Source: Acidobacteriota bacterium
GTDB lineage: Bacteria > Acidobacteriota > Vicinamibacteria > Vicinamibacterales > UBA2999
Direction: 5' to 3'
Length of the DNA: 64,000 bases
NCBI GenBank assembly: GCA_030697165.1
Contig: JAUYQQ010000010.1
Coordinates: 62,001-126,000, forward strand
Shown: positions 43,709-53,107 of the stretch, in pieces
How the letters are laid out: each line of letters opens with the position of its first letter
Numbering within the stretch: position 1 is the stretch's first letter
Position numbers and translations under genes: made by a program
The notes under the pieces: generated by a model
What the model was told of the DNA's origin: nothing
What the model saw: the letters and a program-made list of their open reading frames with translations, nothing else
Database searches by the model: none

Positions 43709-44827
43709 CTACACCAGCCCGCGAAGGAGCTTCGTCGCCGGGGCCACGCGAATGCCGTCTGGTGTGACGTAGTCCTTGGTACCGACCGCCGATACCTGCC
43801 GCGCCTCGTATTTTGGGAACCGTGCTTTCAGGTACTTCAGGCTGCGATCGACCTCGGTATCGGCCCACTTGCATTCAACCATCAACTGTGGCGCCCCTCC
43901 TTCGACGACGACGAAGTCCACCTCGCGGCGGTCGGTATCGCGGAAGTAGCGCAGCTCGACGTCCCGACCCCTGGCATCCTGCTCGTGATGCGTCCATTTC
44001 AAAAGGTGCCCGGCCACCAGATTCTCGAATCGCAGCGACGGCTCTGGCACGACGCTCCAATCCCAGTGGTAGTGCTTTTGTTCCTTCTTGACGGCCCGAA
44101 TGCGGGGTGCGCCGAACGGCGGGAGCCGATGGATGGCATAGAGCCGCTCCAGAATCTGGAGCCAGTTCGCGACCGTCTTGTGCGTGAGCTGAAGATCCTC
44201 GCGCAGGGCATTGATCGACAACGGCGAGCCGACCAGCTCCGGCAGGCGAAGCATCAGCAACTCGAGATTGCCCAAGTCCTGGACGCGTTCGAGCGTCGCG
44301 ACTTCTTCGCGGACCAGCAGGGTGCGGTGTTCGCGTGACCAGCGACGCGCCTCCGTAGCCGAGCCACTGAAGTACGGTTCGGGAAAGCCTCCAAGATTGA
44401 GGAGATCCTGCAACTCCGCGGGCTTGGTCAGGCCCAACTCCGCGACCGACAAGGGATGCAGGCGAAGCAGGTGATAGCGGCCCAGGAGCGAATCGCCTCC
44501 GAAGCGATAGAAGTCCAGCCGCGCGCTGCCGGTAACGAGAATCTGCTGCCCGCGCGAACGGCCATCGAACAGACCCTTGAGAGAATTCCGCCAGGTACGG
44601 TACTTATGGAGCTCGTCGAGCACCCACAGCTTCGTGGCGGGCAGCTCGCGACGGAGGATGCGTTCGCGATGTTCGGCGACATCCCAGTTCAGATAGCCCG
44701 CCGTTCCTCCTGGAAGGCGCTTGGCGAGTGTGGTCTTCCCGACCTGTCGCGGACCCGCGACGAAGACCATCTTCCTGGCCAGATCGCGTCGGACCTGGGG
44801 CATGAGGTAACGGGTAAGCGCGGCCAC
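43709..44827 (-). CDS. DUF4143-type AAA ATPase with PD-(D/E)XK-like C-terminal domain
   Basis: 372 residues from GTG 44827. Walker A is FVAGPRQVGKTTLAKRL and Walker B is LWVLDELHKY. The middle contains a winged-helix-like part (INALREDLQLTHKTVANWLQ). The C-terminus has EVDFVVVEGG...LMVECKW, a D-(E)xK nuclease-like pattern. These stand-alone ATPases are often found with mobile DNA or toxin-type loci; real function is poorly known. A palindrome lies just upstream. Confidence 0.88.
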   Translation of the reverse strand: MAALTRYLMPQVRRDLARKMVFVAGPRQVGKTTLAKRLPGGTAGYLNWDVAEHRERILRRELPATKLWVLDELHKYRTWRNSLKGLFDGRSRGQQILVTGSARLDFYRFGGDSLLGRYHLLRLHPLSVAELGLTKPAELQDLLNLGGFPEPYFSGSATEARRWSREHRTLLVREEVATLERVQDLGNLELLMLRLPELVGSPLSINALREDLQLTHKTVANWLQILERLYAIHRLPPFGAPRIRAVKKEQKHYHWDWSVVPEPSLRFENLVAGHLLKWTHHEQDARGRDVELRYFRDTDRREVDFVVVEGGAPQLMVECKWADTEVDRSLKYLKARFPKYEARQVSAVGTKDYVTPDGIRVAPATKLLRGLV

Positions 44828-44858
44828 GAGTCCGGTCTACGACTGTTTTCACTGGAGG

Positions 44859-44884
44859 GCAAAATTACTCACGTGTAATTTCGC
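44859..44884. promoter_or_regulatory. Palindrome in the promoter of the DUF4143 ATPase
   Basis: GCAAAATTAC (44859-44868) and GTAATTTCGC (44875-44884) form arms with one mismatch around TCACGT. It is centred about 45 bp upstream of the minus-strand GTG start, in an AT-rich spot, so it may be an operator. Confidence 0.6.
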
Positions 44885-44916
44885 CATAACGGCATTTTGC
44901 TGAGGATCTGGAGGCA

Positions 44917-45708
44917 CTAGCCGGGCACCGCCAGCACGAACGCGCGGCCGGTCTTGAGCACCGCCGACGCAATGATCCCGGGGCGGCCCCTGGGCGGCTC
45001 CCGCAGCCCCATCACCACCAGGCCGGCGCCTTCCGCTACGGCACATCGCGAGATCTCCTCGGCCACGTCTCCTCGCCTCACGATCAACGACCTCGGCTTG
45101 ACGGGCGTAAGGCCGTGCGCGAGGCGCCGCAACCGGGCGGCGGCATCGTGGTCGGAAAGCTTGCTGCGCGCCACGGTCATCAGGATCAGGTCCTGGGCGG
45201 CGATCCGTGCGACGCGGCTGGCCAGCTGCAGCTGGTGGTCACACGGCCAGGCCAGGTCGACTGGCACCACCACCGGGCCGCACGTGAGGGCCGGCCGATC
45301 GCCCGCGCTGACGATGTTGATTTCGGTGGGCGGCACCAGCAGCACCGGCGTACGAGCCAGCCCCAACAAGGCCTCGCTGGTCGAGCCGAGCAGCAGCCGC
45401 GCCAGGCCGCCGTGTCCTCGCGAGCCAACGACGATGAGCGTGGCGTGGTGGTGCAAGGCCTCGCGCTGAATGGCTTCCGAGACGCGACCCGTGGCGACGA
45501 TCACCTTCGCGCTGTCGAGGTTCACCTCGTACGGCACCGCGCGGGCGCATTCAGCCAGCACGCGCTCCTTGAGGTCCTCCGAATCGTCGGTGCTGACGTG
45601 CAGGACGCGCAGGTCTGCGTCGAGCACCCTGGACAGGCCGTAGGCGTGAAACAAGACCCGCCCCGTGAGCGGTCCCAGATCGATGGCACAAAGGATCACG
45701 ACCGACAT
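44917..45708 (-). CDS. Universal stress protein, two tandem UspA domains
   Basis: 263 residues. Domain one (~1-140) ends with the ATP-type loop VVGSRGHGGLARLLLGSTSE and TPVLLVPP. Domain two (~145-263) is more diverged (GLVVMGLREPPRGRPGIIAS). Cytoplasmic stress/nucleotide-binding protein. The stop is near the ATPase promoter. A very good sigma54-like site lies only 4 bp upstream of the ATG, so the true start may be a downstream GTG (45699) or the mRNA may be leaderless. Confidence 0.9.
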   Translation of the reverse strand: MSVVILCAIDLGPLTGRVLFHAYGLSRVLDADLRVLHVSTDDSEDLKERVLAECARAVPYEVNLDSAKVIVATGRVSEAIQREALHHHATLIVVGSRGHGGLARLLLGSTSEALLGLARTPVLLVPPTEINIVSAGDRPALTCGPVVVPVDLAWPCDHQLQLASRVARIAAQDLILMTVARSKLSDHDAAARLRRLAHGLTPVKPRSLIVRRGDVAEEISRCAVAEGAGLVVMGLREPPRGRPGIIASAVLKTGRAFVLAVPG

Positions 45709-45711
45709 TAG

Positions 45712-45727
45712 GGCAAGGTTCGTGCCG
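45712..45727 (-). promoter_or_regulatory. Sigma54-like -24/-12 site before UspA gene (45708)
   Basis: Minus strand CGGCACGAACCTTGCC matches TGGCACGRNNNTTGCW at 11 of 13 specified positions, with GG and GC 10 bp apart. The expected transcription start (~45701) falls inside the annotated start codon area, which is odd. Confidence 0.5.
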
Positions 45728-45777
45728 CCGCCAGGCGCGTCAAGTCAGGGGATCACCGGGACCGCACCCAGCCTCGC

Positions 45778-45813
45778 GTGGGGGAATATCGCGACAAACG
45801 GGGGATTTCCCCC
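45778..45813. promoter_or_regulatory. Candidate activator sites (GGGGGAATATC and GGGGGATTTCCCCC)
   Basis: Two related motifs, GTGGGGGAATATCGC (45778-45792) and the near-palindrome GGGGGATTTCCCCC (45800-45813), lie between the divergent UspA and DUF2383 genes. They are 50-115 bp from both sigma54-like sites, a usual distance for enhancer-binding proteins. Confidence 0.55.
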
Positions 45814-45926
45814 ACGGAAGCCCCACACGGCGGTCCTGGCGGTCGCACGGCCGCGTCGGCACGCATTTCGATGGCCATGGGTGCGATCACCAGTCGGCCT
45901 TGACGGTGGCCTAGCCCGAACTCGCG

Positions 45927-45942
45927 TGGCGCGAACTGTGCA
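45927..45942 (+). promoter_or_regulatory. Sigma54-like -24/-12 site before DUF2383 gene
   Basis: TGGCGCGAACTGTGCA matches the sigma54 consensus at 11 of 13 positions. Predicted start ~45953 gives a 44 nt leader with AGGAGG before the ATG at 45997. Confidence 0.65.
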
Positions 45943-45996
45943 TCTGGTCGCGGTGGCGTCGGCGGCGCGTCGCTGCCATCGCGCCAGGAGGAAGTC

Positions 45997-46431
45997 ATGC
46001 CCGATTCCAGTTCTCGAGCGATCCTGAATCACCTGATCGAAACCTGCAAGGACAGCGAGTCTGGTTTCCGCCACGCTGCCGAGCTGGTGAGTGATCCCGC
46101 GTTCAAGACGCTCTTCACCGACCTCGCTCGTCGTCGCTCGCAGGTCGCGGCAGAGCTACAGCCGCACGCGCAGCGATTTGGCGGGTCCGAGGCGGCCGAT
46201 GGCACGACCGCCGCCTCACTGCATCGCAAGTGGATGGACGTGCGCGACAACTGGAGCGGACACGATGATCGCGCGATCCTGGCCGAAACCCGGCGCGGCA
46301 ACAGCATGACGGTAGCCGCGTTCAGGGACGCGCTGGCGGGCGTTCTGCCGGCGTCAGTTCGCGACATGGTGGAGCGGCAATACGCAGAGGTCTGCCGTAG
46401 CGAGGAAGCGCTGGCCGAAAACCTCACCTAG
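45997..46431 (+). CDS. DUF2383 (PA2169-type) four-helix-bundle protein
   Basis: 144 residues, all helical. The pattern (ILNHLIETCKDSESGFRHAAE, shown in part; RRRSQVAAELQPHAQRFGG; VRDMVERQYAEV) matches the ferritin-like PA2169/DUF2383 family, proteins of unknown function often found near stress genes. Start ATG 45997 after a strong AGGAGG. A sigma54-like site lies 55 bp upstream. Followed 15 bp later by a membrane protein gene. Confidence 0.82.
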   Translation: MPDSSSRAILNHLIETCKDSESGFRHAAELVSDPAFKTLFTDLARRRSQVAAELQPHAQRFGGSEAADGTTAASLHRKWMDVRDNWSGHDDRAILAETRRGNSMTVAAFRDALAGVLPASVRDMVERQYAEVCRSEEALAENLT

Positions 46432-46446
46432 CGTAATGTAGGCGTC

Positions 46447-46995
46447 GTGCCGCAGACCACGGAACGGGGATTGATCGAGGTGCACGTCGGCGAGCTGAAG
46501 CAGTTGTTCAACTCGCTCGACCCGACGCCGTTTCGCGAGCGCGACCTCGATCCCAGGGCGGAGGAGTTCATTGTCGGCTGGGCCACTGAACTGCACGGCG
46601 AGCCGCCTCTGTGCCTGGTGGTCCACATCGATCGGGTCGACCCGACACCGGCCGACGCGGCCATGCTGCGCGAGGCCATCGGCGAGTTCTTCAAGCAGCG
46701 GGCGCTCGTCACGCGCCGGCGGCTGCGCCAGGTGCTGCGGGTCGGGCGCACCAGCATGATGATTGGACTCGCGGCGCTGACCGCGTCGATCGTGCTCGGT
46801 GATTTGGTCGCTACCACCCTGGCCGACAACCGCTTCGGCGGGATCTTCCGCGAGAGCCTGCTAATCGGCGGCTGGGTCGCCATGTGGCGGCCGCTCGAGG
46901 TGTTCCTCTACGACTGGTGGCCTATTCGCGCCGAGGCGAGCCGCTTCGATCGCCTCAGCCAGATGTCGGTCCGCGTTATTCCCTCGCGTCAGTGA
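46447..46995 (+). CDS. Conserved membrane protein of unknown function
   Basis: 182 residues from GTG 46447. The first ~95 residues are soluble (GLIEVHVGELKQLFNSLDP, FREAIGEFFKQR-type helices). Two hydrophobic segments follow (SMMIGLAALTASIVLGDLVA; ESLLIGGWVAMWRPLEVFLY), and the tail returns to a basic, polar stretch. I do not recognise a named family. It likely shares the transcript of the DUF2383 gene. Its last 7 bp overlap the convergent UspA-cytochrome gene. Confidence 0.75.
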   Translation: MPQTTERGLIEVHVGELKQLFNSLDPTPFRERDLDPRAEEFIVGWATELHGEPPLCLVVHIDRVDPTPADAAMLREAIGEFFKQRALVTRRRLRQVLRVGRTSMMIGLAALTASIVLGDLVATTLADNRFGGIFRESLLIGGWVAMWRPLEVFLYDWWPIRAEASRFDRLSQMSVRVIPSRQ

Positions 46996-47900
46996 GCCGG
47001 CTTCACCTGCAGCGTGCGGATGAATTCGACCAGCGAATCGATCCGTTCCTTCACCGCCGCCGCATCGCCGCCATCGCGCGAACGGGCAAAGGCATCACCC
47101 CACACCGGCATGTCGGGCCCACCGTGCCCGCGCACCGGCGTCCTGCCGTCGATGGTGCGGAACACCAGCTCTGACGGGTACTCCGCGCCATTACGCTTGG
47201 CGATCTCGGTGAGGTCGGTCGGCGGGCGCCGCATGGAGCTAGCCAGTGGACCATCGCCGCGGCCCGTTGTTCCGTGGCAGGTGGCGCAGTAGGTTCGATA
47301 CACTTCACCGCCGGTCACTCGCTGGCGCATTTCCGTGGCCGGTTGCGAGGCGGCCTGCTGAGCCGTCGCCGGGATGGCAGCTCCGGGCAGGAGCAGTGCG
47401 GCAGCCAGGAAGGCGGCCGTGATGACGGTGGCCGACGCCGACCGGTGCTGAGCTTCCTTCGGCTCACGTACCGTCAGCACCGGACAGGGCGCCGTGCGCA
47501 CCACGCGCTCGGCGACATTGCCCATCAGCGCATGCATCAAGGGCCCGTGCCCGTGCGTGCCCATCACGATGAGGTCGACCTTGCGATTGGTCGCCGCCGT
47601 GACCAGGGCCCGTGCCGGGCTGCCGAACAGCACTTCCGTCGTCACGGTGATGCCGGTCAGTTTCGGCAACAGCTTCAGGAGCTCGCGTTCGGCCTCTTCG
47701 CCCAGTTGCTGGCTCCAGTTCGAGTATGCAACCGCGTACGCGTCCATCGACCCGGTGGTCAGCGACGGCACCTCGCAGACGTGAACGAGATGCAGTGACG
47801 CGCTGAAACGCGTCGCCAGGGTGTGGGCGTAGTCGAGGGCGCGAGAGGAGTTCGAACTGAAGTCCACCGGAACGAGAATGCTCTTGATGTCGGGGCTCAT
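46989..47900 (-). CDS. UspA domain fused through a membrane helix to a cytochrome c domain
   Basis: 303 residues in one uninterrupted frame. Residues 1-~150 are a full UspA domain (IKSILVPVDFSSNSSRALDY; VMGTHGHGPLMHALMGNVAE; CPVLTVREP). Then comes one hydrophobic segment (ATVITAAFLAAALLLPGAAI) ending like a signal peptide (PATAQQ). Residues ~205-303 are a monohaem cytochrome c (YCATCHGTTGRGDGP, axial Met in GGPDMPVWGDAF). The topology fits cytoplasmic Usp and periplasmic haem. ATG 47900 chosen for the Usp start. A sigma54-like site lies 40 bp upstream. Confidence 0.85.
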   Translation of the reverse strand: MSPDIKSILVPVDFSSNSSRALDYAHTLATRFSASLHLVHVCEVPSLTTGSMDAYAVAYSNWSQQLGEEAERELLKLLPKLTGITVTTEVLFGSPARALVTAATNRKVDLIVMGTHGHGPLMHALMGNVAERVVRTAPCPVLTVREPKEAQHRSASATVITAAFLAAALLLPGAAIPATAQQAASQPATEMRQRVTGGEVYRTYCATCHGTTGRGDGPLASSMRRPPTDLTEIAKRNGAEYPSELVFRTIDGRTPVRGHGGPDMPVWGDAFARSRDGGDAAAVKERIDSLVEFIRTLQVKPAH

Positions 47901-47939
47901 GACCTGGTCCCTTTCTGGATGACCGTTACTGATTTTGAG

Positions 47940-47955
47940 GGCAACCTCCATGCCA
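47940..47955 (-). promoter_or_regulatory. Sigma54-like -24/-12 site before the UspA-cytochrome c gene
   Basis: Minus strand TGGCATGGAGGTTGCC, 11 of 13 consensus positions. Predicted start ~47930 gives a ~29 nt leader containing AGGGA before ATG 47900. The GAGTAATATTCCGC motif lies about 85 bp upstream. Confidence 0.68.
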
Positions 47956-48015
47956 TCAGAAAAGCCCCGCCGGCCGGTCTGGCTGGCGTTCGAACCGCGA
48001 CATTTCCAGCCACCT

Positions 48016-48029
48016 GAGTAATATTCCGC
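48016..48029. promoter_or_regulatory. Candidate activator site GAGTAATATTCCGC
   Basis: Related to the GGAATATTCC motif found between the other divergent stress-gene pairs. It lies between the UspA-cytochrome gene and the acyl-CoA synthetase gene. Confidence 0.45.
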
Positions 48030-48031
48030 GC

Positions 48032-48047
48032 TGGCCCGGTCCGTGCA
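48032..48047 (+). promoter_or_regulatory. Sigma54-like -24/-12 site before the acyl-CoA synthetase gene
   Basis: TGGCCCGGTCCGTGCA, 11 of 13 consensus positions. Predicted start ~48058 gives a very short leader with GAGG (48059-48062) before the TTG at 48071. Confidence 0.6.
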
Positions 48048-48070
48048 TGGGTTGAGCCGAGGATCCGAGT

Positions 48071-50188
48071 TTGCCCGAGTTGCCCCCTCCATCCCGCCAG
48101 GCCCTTACCCCGTTCTTCGAGCCGTCGTGTGTCGCCGTGGTCGGCGCGAGCCGCGAGCGCAACAAGATCGGGTCGGAAGTGCTTCATAACCTGTTGGCCA
48201 CCGGTTTCACAGGCGCGGTGGTGCCGGTGCATCCCACTGCCGCCACTCTCCAGGGCCTGACCGCCTATCCGCGGGTCGCCGACATCCCTTCGGCGGTGGA
48301 CCTGGCGGTGATCGTGGTACCCGCGGCGCAGGTGCCGGCGGCGGTGGACGATTGCCTCGCGAAACAGGTGCCCGCGATCTGCATCATCAGCGCCGGCTTC
48401 GGCGAGTGCGGCGAGGAGGGCCGCGCGGTCGAGCGCGAAATGGTCCGGAAGATTCGCAGTGCCGGCAGCCGGCTGATCGGCCCCAACTGCATGGGCCTGC
48501 TGAACACCGATGCGCGCTTCGCATTGAATGCGACGTTCTCGCCGGTGTATCCGCCGGCGGGCGGCGTGGCGATGTCGACACAAAGCGGCGCGCTCGGCCT
48601 CGCGATTCTCGACTACACCCGCCAGCTGAACATCGGCATCTCGACCTTCGTCTCGGTGGGCAACAAGGCCGACGTGTCGGGCAACGACCTGTTGCTCTAC
48701 TGGGAAACGGATCCGAGCACGGCGGTCATCCTGCTGTACCTGGAGAGCTTCGGCAACCCGTCGAAGTTCAGCCACATCGCCCGCCGCATCAGCCGCACCA
48801 AGCCGATCGTGGCGCTCAAGTCGGGACGCTCACCGGTTGGCGCGCGCGCCGCCGCCTCGCATACCGGCGCGCTGGCCTCGAGCGACGACTTCGTCGACGC
48901 GCTCTTTCACCAGGCCGGCGTGATCCGGACCGACACGGTCACCGAGTTGTTCGATGTGGCGACCCTGCTGTCGCGACAACCGCTGCCGCAGGGGCGCCGG
49001 GTCGCGATTCTGACCAATGCCGGCGGTCCAGGCATCCTGGCCGCCGACGCCTGCCTGGCGCATGGCCTGCTCGCCGCCGAGCTGACGGCCGAGACCAAGG
49101 TCGGGCTCAAGACATTGCTGCCGGCCGCGGCCGCCGTCCACAACCCGGTCGACATGCTCGCCTCGGCCTCGCCGGCCCAGTACCGGCAGGCCTTGCAGTT
49201 GCTGTTGGCCGACCCCAACGTCGATAGCGCCATCGTCATCTTCATTCCGCCCCTGATCACCAGCGCCGATGACGTCGCCACGGCCATTGCCGGCGCAGCG
49301 GCGGAGTCGGGCAAGCCCGTGTCGGGCGTGTTCATGCGGAGCCATGCGGCGCCCGAATCGCTGGCGGCGGTACCGTGTTACGCCTTCCCGGAACCGGCGG
49401 CCATTGCGCTGTCGCGGGTCGCGACCTACGGCGAGTGGCGGCGGCAGCCACCGAGTGACGCACCGGCGTTTCCCGACATCCAGGAAGGGTTGGCGCGCGC
49501 GGTCGTCGACACGGCCGTGCGGCGCGGTGGTGGCTGGCTGTCGGCGGTCGAGGCGAACGCGCTGGTTTCAGCGGCCGGGATCACGACGCCGCGATCCCTT
49601 CTCGCCACCTCGATCGACGAGGCCGTCGACGCGGCGGTAAAGGTCGGGCTGCCGGTGGCACTGAAGGCCGTCGGCGCGTCCTTGCTTCACAAGACCGAAC
49701 ACCGGGCCCTGCGGCTCAATCTCGAGTCCAGGCTGGCGGTCCGCCAGGCCGCCGCCGAACTGACCGGCGCGCTCGGCGACCGCATGGAGGGGCTGCTGGT
49801 GCAGCCCATGGTGAACGGCGGCGCCGAGATGATGATCGGCGCGATCAACGACCCCGTCTTCGGCCACGTCGTGGTCTGCGGCAGCGGCGGCGTGCTCGTG
49901 GATCTGCTCGCCGACTCGGCGTGCCGGCTGCACCCGGTGACCGATCGCGATGCGCACGAGATGGTCGAGTCGCTGAAGGGTGTGCGCCTGCTGCGCGGGT
50001 TCCGCGGCGCCGAACCCGCGGACGAACCGGCGTTCCGGGACGCCATCCTGCGCATCTCGGCGCTGGTCGGCCTGTGCCCCGAGATCCAGGAACTGGATCT
50101 CAACCCGGTGAAGGTGTTGCCCGGGGGCGTGTCGGCGATCGACGTGCGCGTGCGGGTCGACGCCGTTCAGCCACGCCCACCGGGCTAA
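48071..50188 (+). CDS. ADP-forming acetyl/acyl-CoA synthetase (NDP-forming, fused subunits)
   Basis: 705 residues from TTG 48071. Order: CoA-binding domain (SCVAVVGASRERNKIGSEVL), succinyl-CoA-ligase-like domains with the phosphohistidine region ARAAASHTGALASSDD, then a C-terminal ATP-grasp domain (LPVALKAVGASLLHKTEHRA; EIQELDLNPVKVLPGG). Makes ATP (or GTP) from acyl-CoA, useful under energy limitation. No acetyltransferase domain is attached. It is divergent from the UspA-cytochrome gene. Confidence 0.92.
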   Translation: MPELPPPSRQALTPFFEPSCVAVVGASRERNKIGSEVLHNLLATGFTGAVVPVHPTAATLQGLTAYPRVADIPSAVDLAVIVVPAAQVPAAVDDCLAKQVPAICIISAGFGECGEEGRAVEREMVRKIRSAGSRLIGPNCMGLLNTDARFALNATFSPVYPPAGGVAMSTQSGALGLAILDYTRQLNIGISTFVSVGNKADVSGNDLLLYWETDPSTAVILLYLESFGNPSKFSHIARRISRTKPIVALKSGRSPVGARAAASHTGALASSDDFVDALFHQAGVIRTDTVTELFDVATLLSRQPLPQGRRVAILTNAGGPGILAADACLAHGLLAAELTAETKVGLKTLLPAAAAVHNPVDMLASASPAQYRQALQLLLADPNVDSAIVIFIPPLITSADDVATAIAGAAAESGKPVSGVFMRSHAAPESLAAVPCYAFPEPAAIALSRVATYGEWRRQPPSDAPAFPDIQEGLARAVVDTAVRRGGGWLSAVEANALVSAAGITTPRSLLATSIDEAVDAAVKVGLPVALKAVGASLLHKTEHRALRLNLESRLAVRQAAAELTGALGDRMEGLLVQPMVNGGAEMMIGAINDPVFGHVVVCGSGGVLVDLLADSACRLHPVTDRDAHEMVESLKGVRLLRGFRGAEPADEPAFRDAILRISALVGLCPEIQELDLNPVKVLPGGVSAIDVRVRVDAVQPRPPG

Positions 50189-50200
50189 CGCGGTGATGCG

Positions 50201-50692
50201 CTAGGCCTTCGCGGCCGCGACCAGCGCGTCGGGCGCGATGAAGTCGCGTTCGTTCGCGCGCACCGCCAGCACCGGACACGGCGCCGTGCGCACGATCCGC
50301 TCGGCGGCGCTGCCGAGCAACAACTGCTTCACGGCGCCGCGGCCGTGCGTGCCGACCACGATCAGGTCGATGGCGTTGGCGCGTGCGTATTCGGTGACGC
50401 CGCCGGGCACGTTGAAGGCGGTCTGCACGACCTCAACCAACTTGAGGGTCTTGCGGTCGTCCTCGGTGATCGACGCCTCGAGGTCGCGCTTCGCGGCCTT
50501 CTCGAGGTCCCGCTGCAGGTCCGGAATGGCAAAACCCACCTCGGGGCTGTAGCGCATCATCACGTCTTCCACCACATGCAGCACGTGGAGGGTGGCGTTG
50601 TAGGAGCGGGCGAGATCACGGCCGTACGCCATGGCGACGGCTGATGGCTCGCCGAAGTCGGTGGCCACGAGAATGTTCTTCAGCACAACCAT
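50201..50692 (-). CDS. Universal stress protein, single UspA domain
   Basis: 163 residues. LKNILVATDFGEPSAVAMAY at the start, VVGTHGRGAVKQLLLGSAAE (nucleotide loop) and TAPCPVLAVR at the end. I chose ATG 50692 because GAGG lies 6 bp before it; ATG 50704 is the alternative. It is divergent from the receiver genes, and a sigma54-like site lies 50 bp upstream. Confidence 0.92.
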   Translation of the reverse strand: MVVLKNILVATDFGEPSAVAMAYGRDLARSYNATLHVLHVVEDVMMRYSPEVGFAIPDLQRDLEKAAKRDLEASITEDDRKTLKLVEVVQTAFNVPGGVTEYARANAIDLIVVGTHGRGAVKQLLLGSAAERIVRTAPCPVLAVRANERDFIAPDALVAAAKA

Positions 50693-50741
50693 TGGAAGCC
50701 TCATCAAATCGCGCGGCGGATGCGCCGGCGACCACCAGGTG

Positions 50742-50757
50742 AGCACAATACATGCCA
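50742..50757 (-). promoter_or_regulatory. Sigma54-like -24/-12 site before UspA gene (50692)
   Basis: Minus strand TGGCATGTATTGTGCT, 10 of 13 consensus positions. Predicted start ~50731 leaves a ~40 nt leader. No GGAATATTCC-type motif was seen nearby. Confidence 0.55.
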
Positions 50758-50892
50758 TCCTCCGGCTCCAGCCATGGCCCGATTATTGAAACGAGATTCG
50801 GCATGGACGCGATCGCCACCACGTTCGCTCGGGTTATCGGGTTTGATTCACCGATACCGGTCCGGACGGCGCGAGAGATTCTGAGGACGGCC

Positions 50893-51276
50893 GTGAAAAA
50901 ACACCCACTCCACGTGCTGGTCGTCGACGATGAACCGCTGATTCGCTGGTCGGTCACCGAGACCCTGGCCGACCTCGGCCTTGATGTGGAGCAGGCCGAC
51001 TGCGCCGCCTCGGCCTTACAGGCCATTACCACCACGGCCCTGCCCTTTGATGTGATCGTGCTGGACCTGCGGCTGCCGGACATGCGCGACCTGTCGCTGC
51101 TGGCCACCATCCGCCAATTGCTGCCCGAAACGCCGGTGGTCCTGATGACCGCCTTCGGCACGCCCGAAGTCATGTTCACCGCCCGCCAGTTGGGGGTACG
51201 TGCCGTCCTGAACAAGCCATTTGAACTGAGCGAGTTGAGCCGCGTCGTGGTGGAGGCGTTGACCCCGGCGCGTTGA
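50893..51276 (+). CDS. Single-domain response regulator (receiver)
   Basis: 127 residues: a complete receiver with VLVVDDEPLIRWSVTETL, phosphoacceptor Asp in IVLDLRLPDM, Thr in LMTAFGT and Lys in LNKPFELSE. No output domain. GTG 50893 has GAGG at the right distance; an in-frame ATG at 50803 would add ~30 non-conserved residues. The stop overlaps the next start (TGATG). It is very like the next two receivers. Confidence 0.85.
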   Translation: MKKHPLHVLVVDDEPLIRWSVTETLADLGLDVEQADCAASALQAITTTALPFDVIVLDLRLPDMRDLSLLATIRQLLPETPVVLMTAFGTPEVMFTARQLGVRAVLNKPFELSELSRVVVEALTPAR

Positions 51277-51736
51277 TGGATGGCGCCAACATGGGCCATA
51301 CTGGCGGCTTCGTGCAGCCCATTTCAGCAGGCGAAGAATCCCGTTTGTCCGACCGTCCGCGGCCGCGCACGGCCCTGGTGGTCGATGACGAGGCGTTGAT
51401 CCGCTGGTCGGTCAGCGAGACCCTCAGCGACCTGGGCTTCGTCGTCGCCCAGGCGGCCGACGGGGCCAGTGCGCTTAGTGCCATCGGCGACGCCGGGACG
51501 GCGTTCGATGTCGTGGTGCTAGACCTCAGGCTGCCGGATGTCAACGACCTGTCGTTGCTCGGCCGTGTGCGCGAGCTGCTGCCGCTGTCAACGGTGGTCT
51601 TGATGACTGCGTTCGGCACGGCCGAGATCGTCGCCGCGGCCCTCGAGCTCGGCGTGATCGGCGTCCTCAACAAGCCGTTCGAGCTCACCGAGCTCGCCCA
51701 GCTTCTCGGCCTGACCGGCACACCCCGGCCATCCTG

Positions 51737-51737
<1 letters not shown>
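51276..51737 (+). CDS. Single-domain response regulator (receiver), paralogue of the preceding gene
   Basis: 153 residues: ~30-residue leader, then a receiver with LVVDDEALIRWSVSETLSDL, Asp in VVLDLRLPDV, LMTAFGTAE and LNKPFELTE. No output domain. It overlaps both neighbours by one base (TGATG on each side), so the three regulators are stoichiometrically coupled. Possibly a phosphate sink or shuttle for the shared kinase. Confidence 0.88.

Positions 51738-53078
<1,341 letters not shown>

Positions 53079-53107
<29 letters not shown>

Noticed and set aside
47901-48092. Longer start for the UspA-cytochrome c protein
   Set aside because: The frame is open but the added residues overlap the sigma54-like sites and lack Usp similarity; MSPDIKSILVPVDFS is the natural beginning.
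50752-50892. Longer N-terminus for the first receiver gene
   Set aside because: The upstream residues show no conservation with the paralogues, overlap the promoter region of the divergent UspA gene, and GTG 50893 has a good ribosome site.
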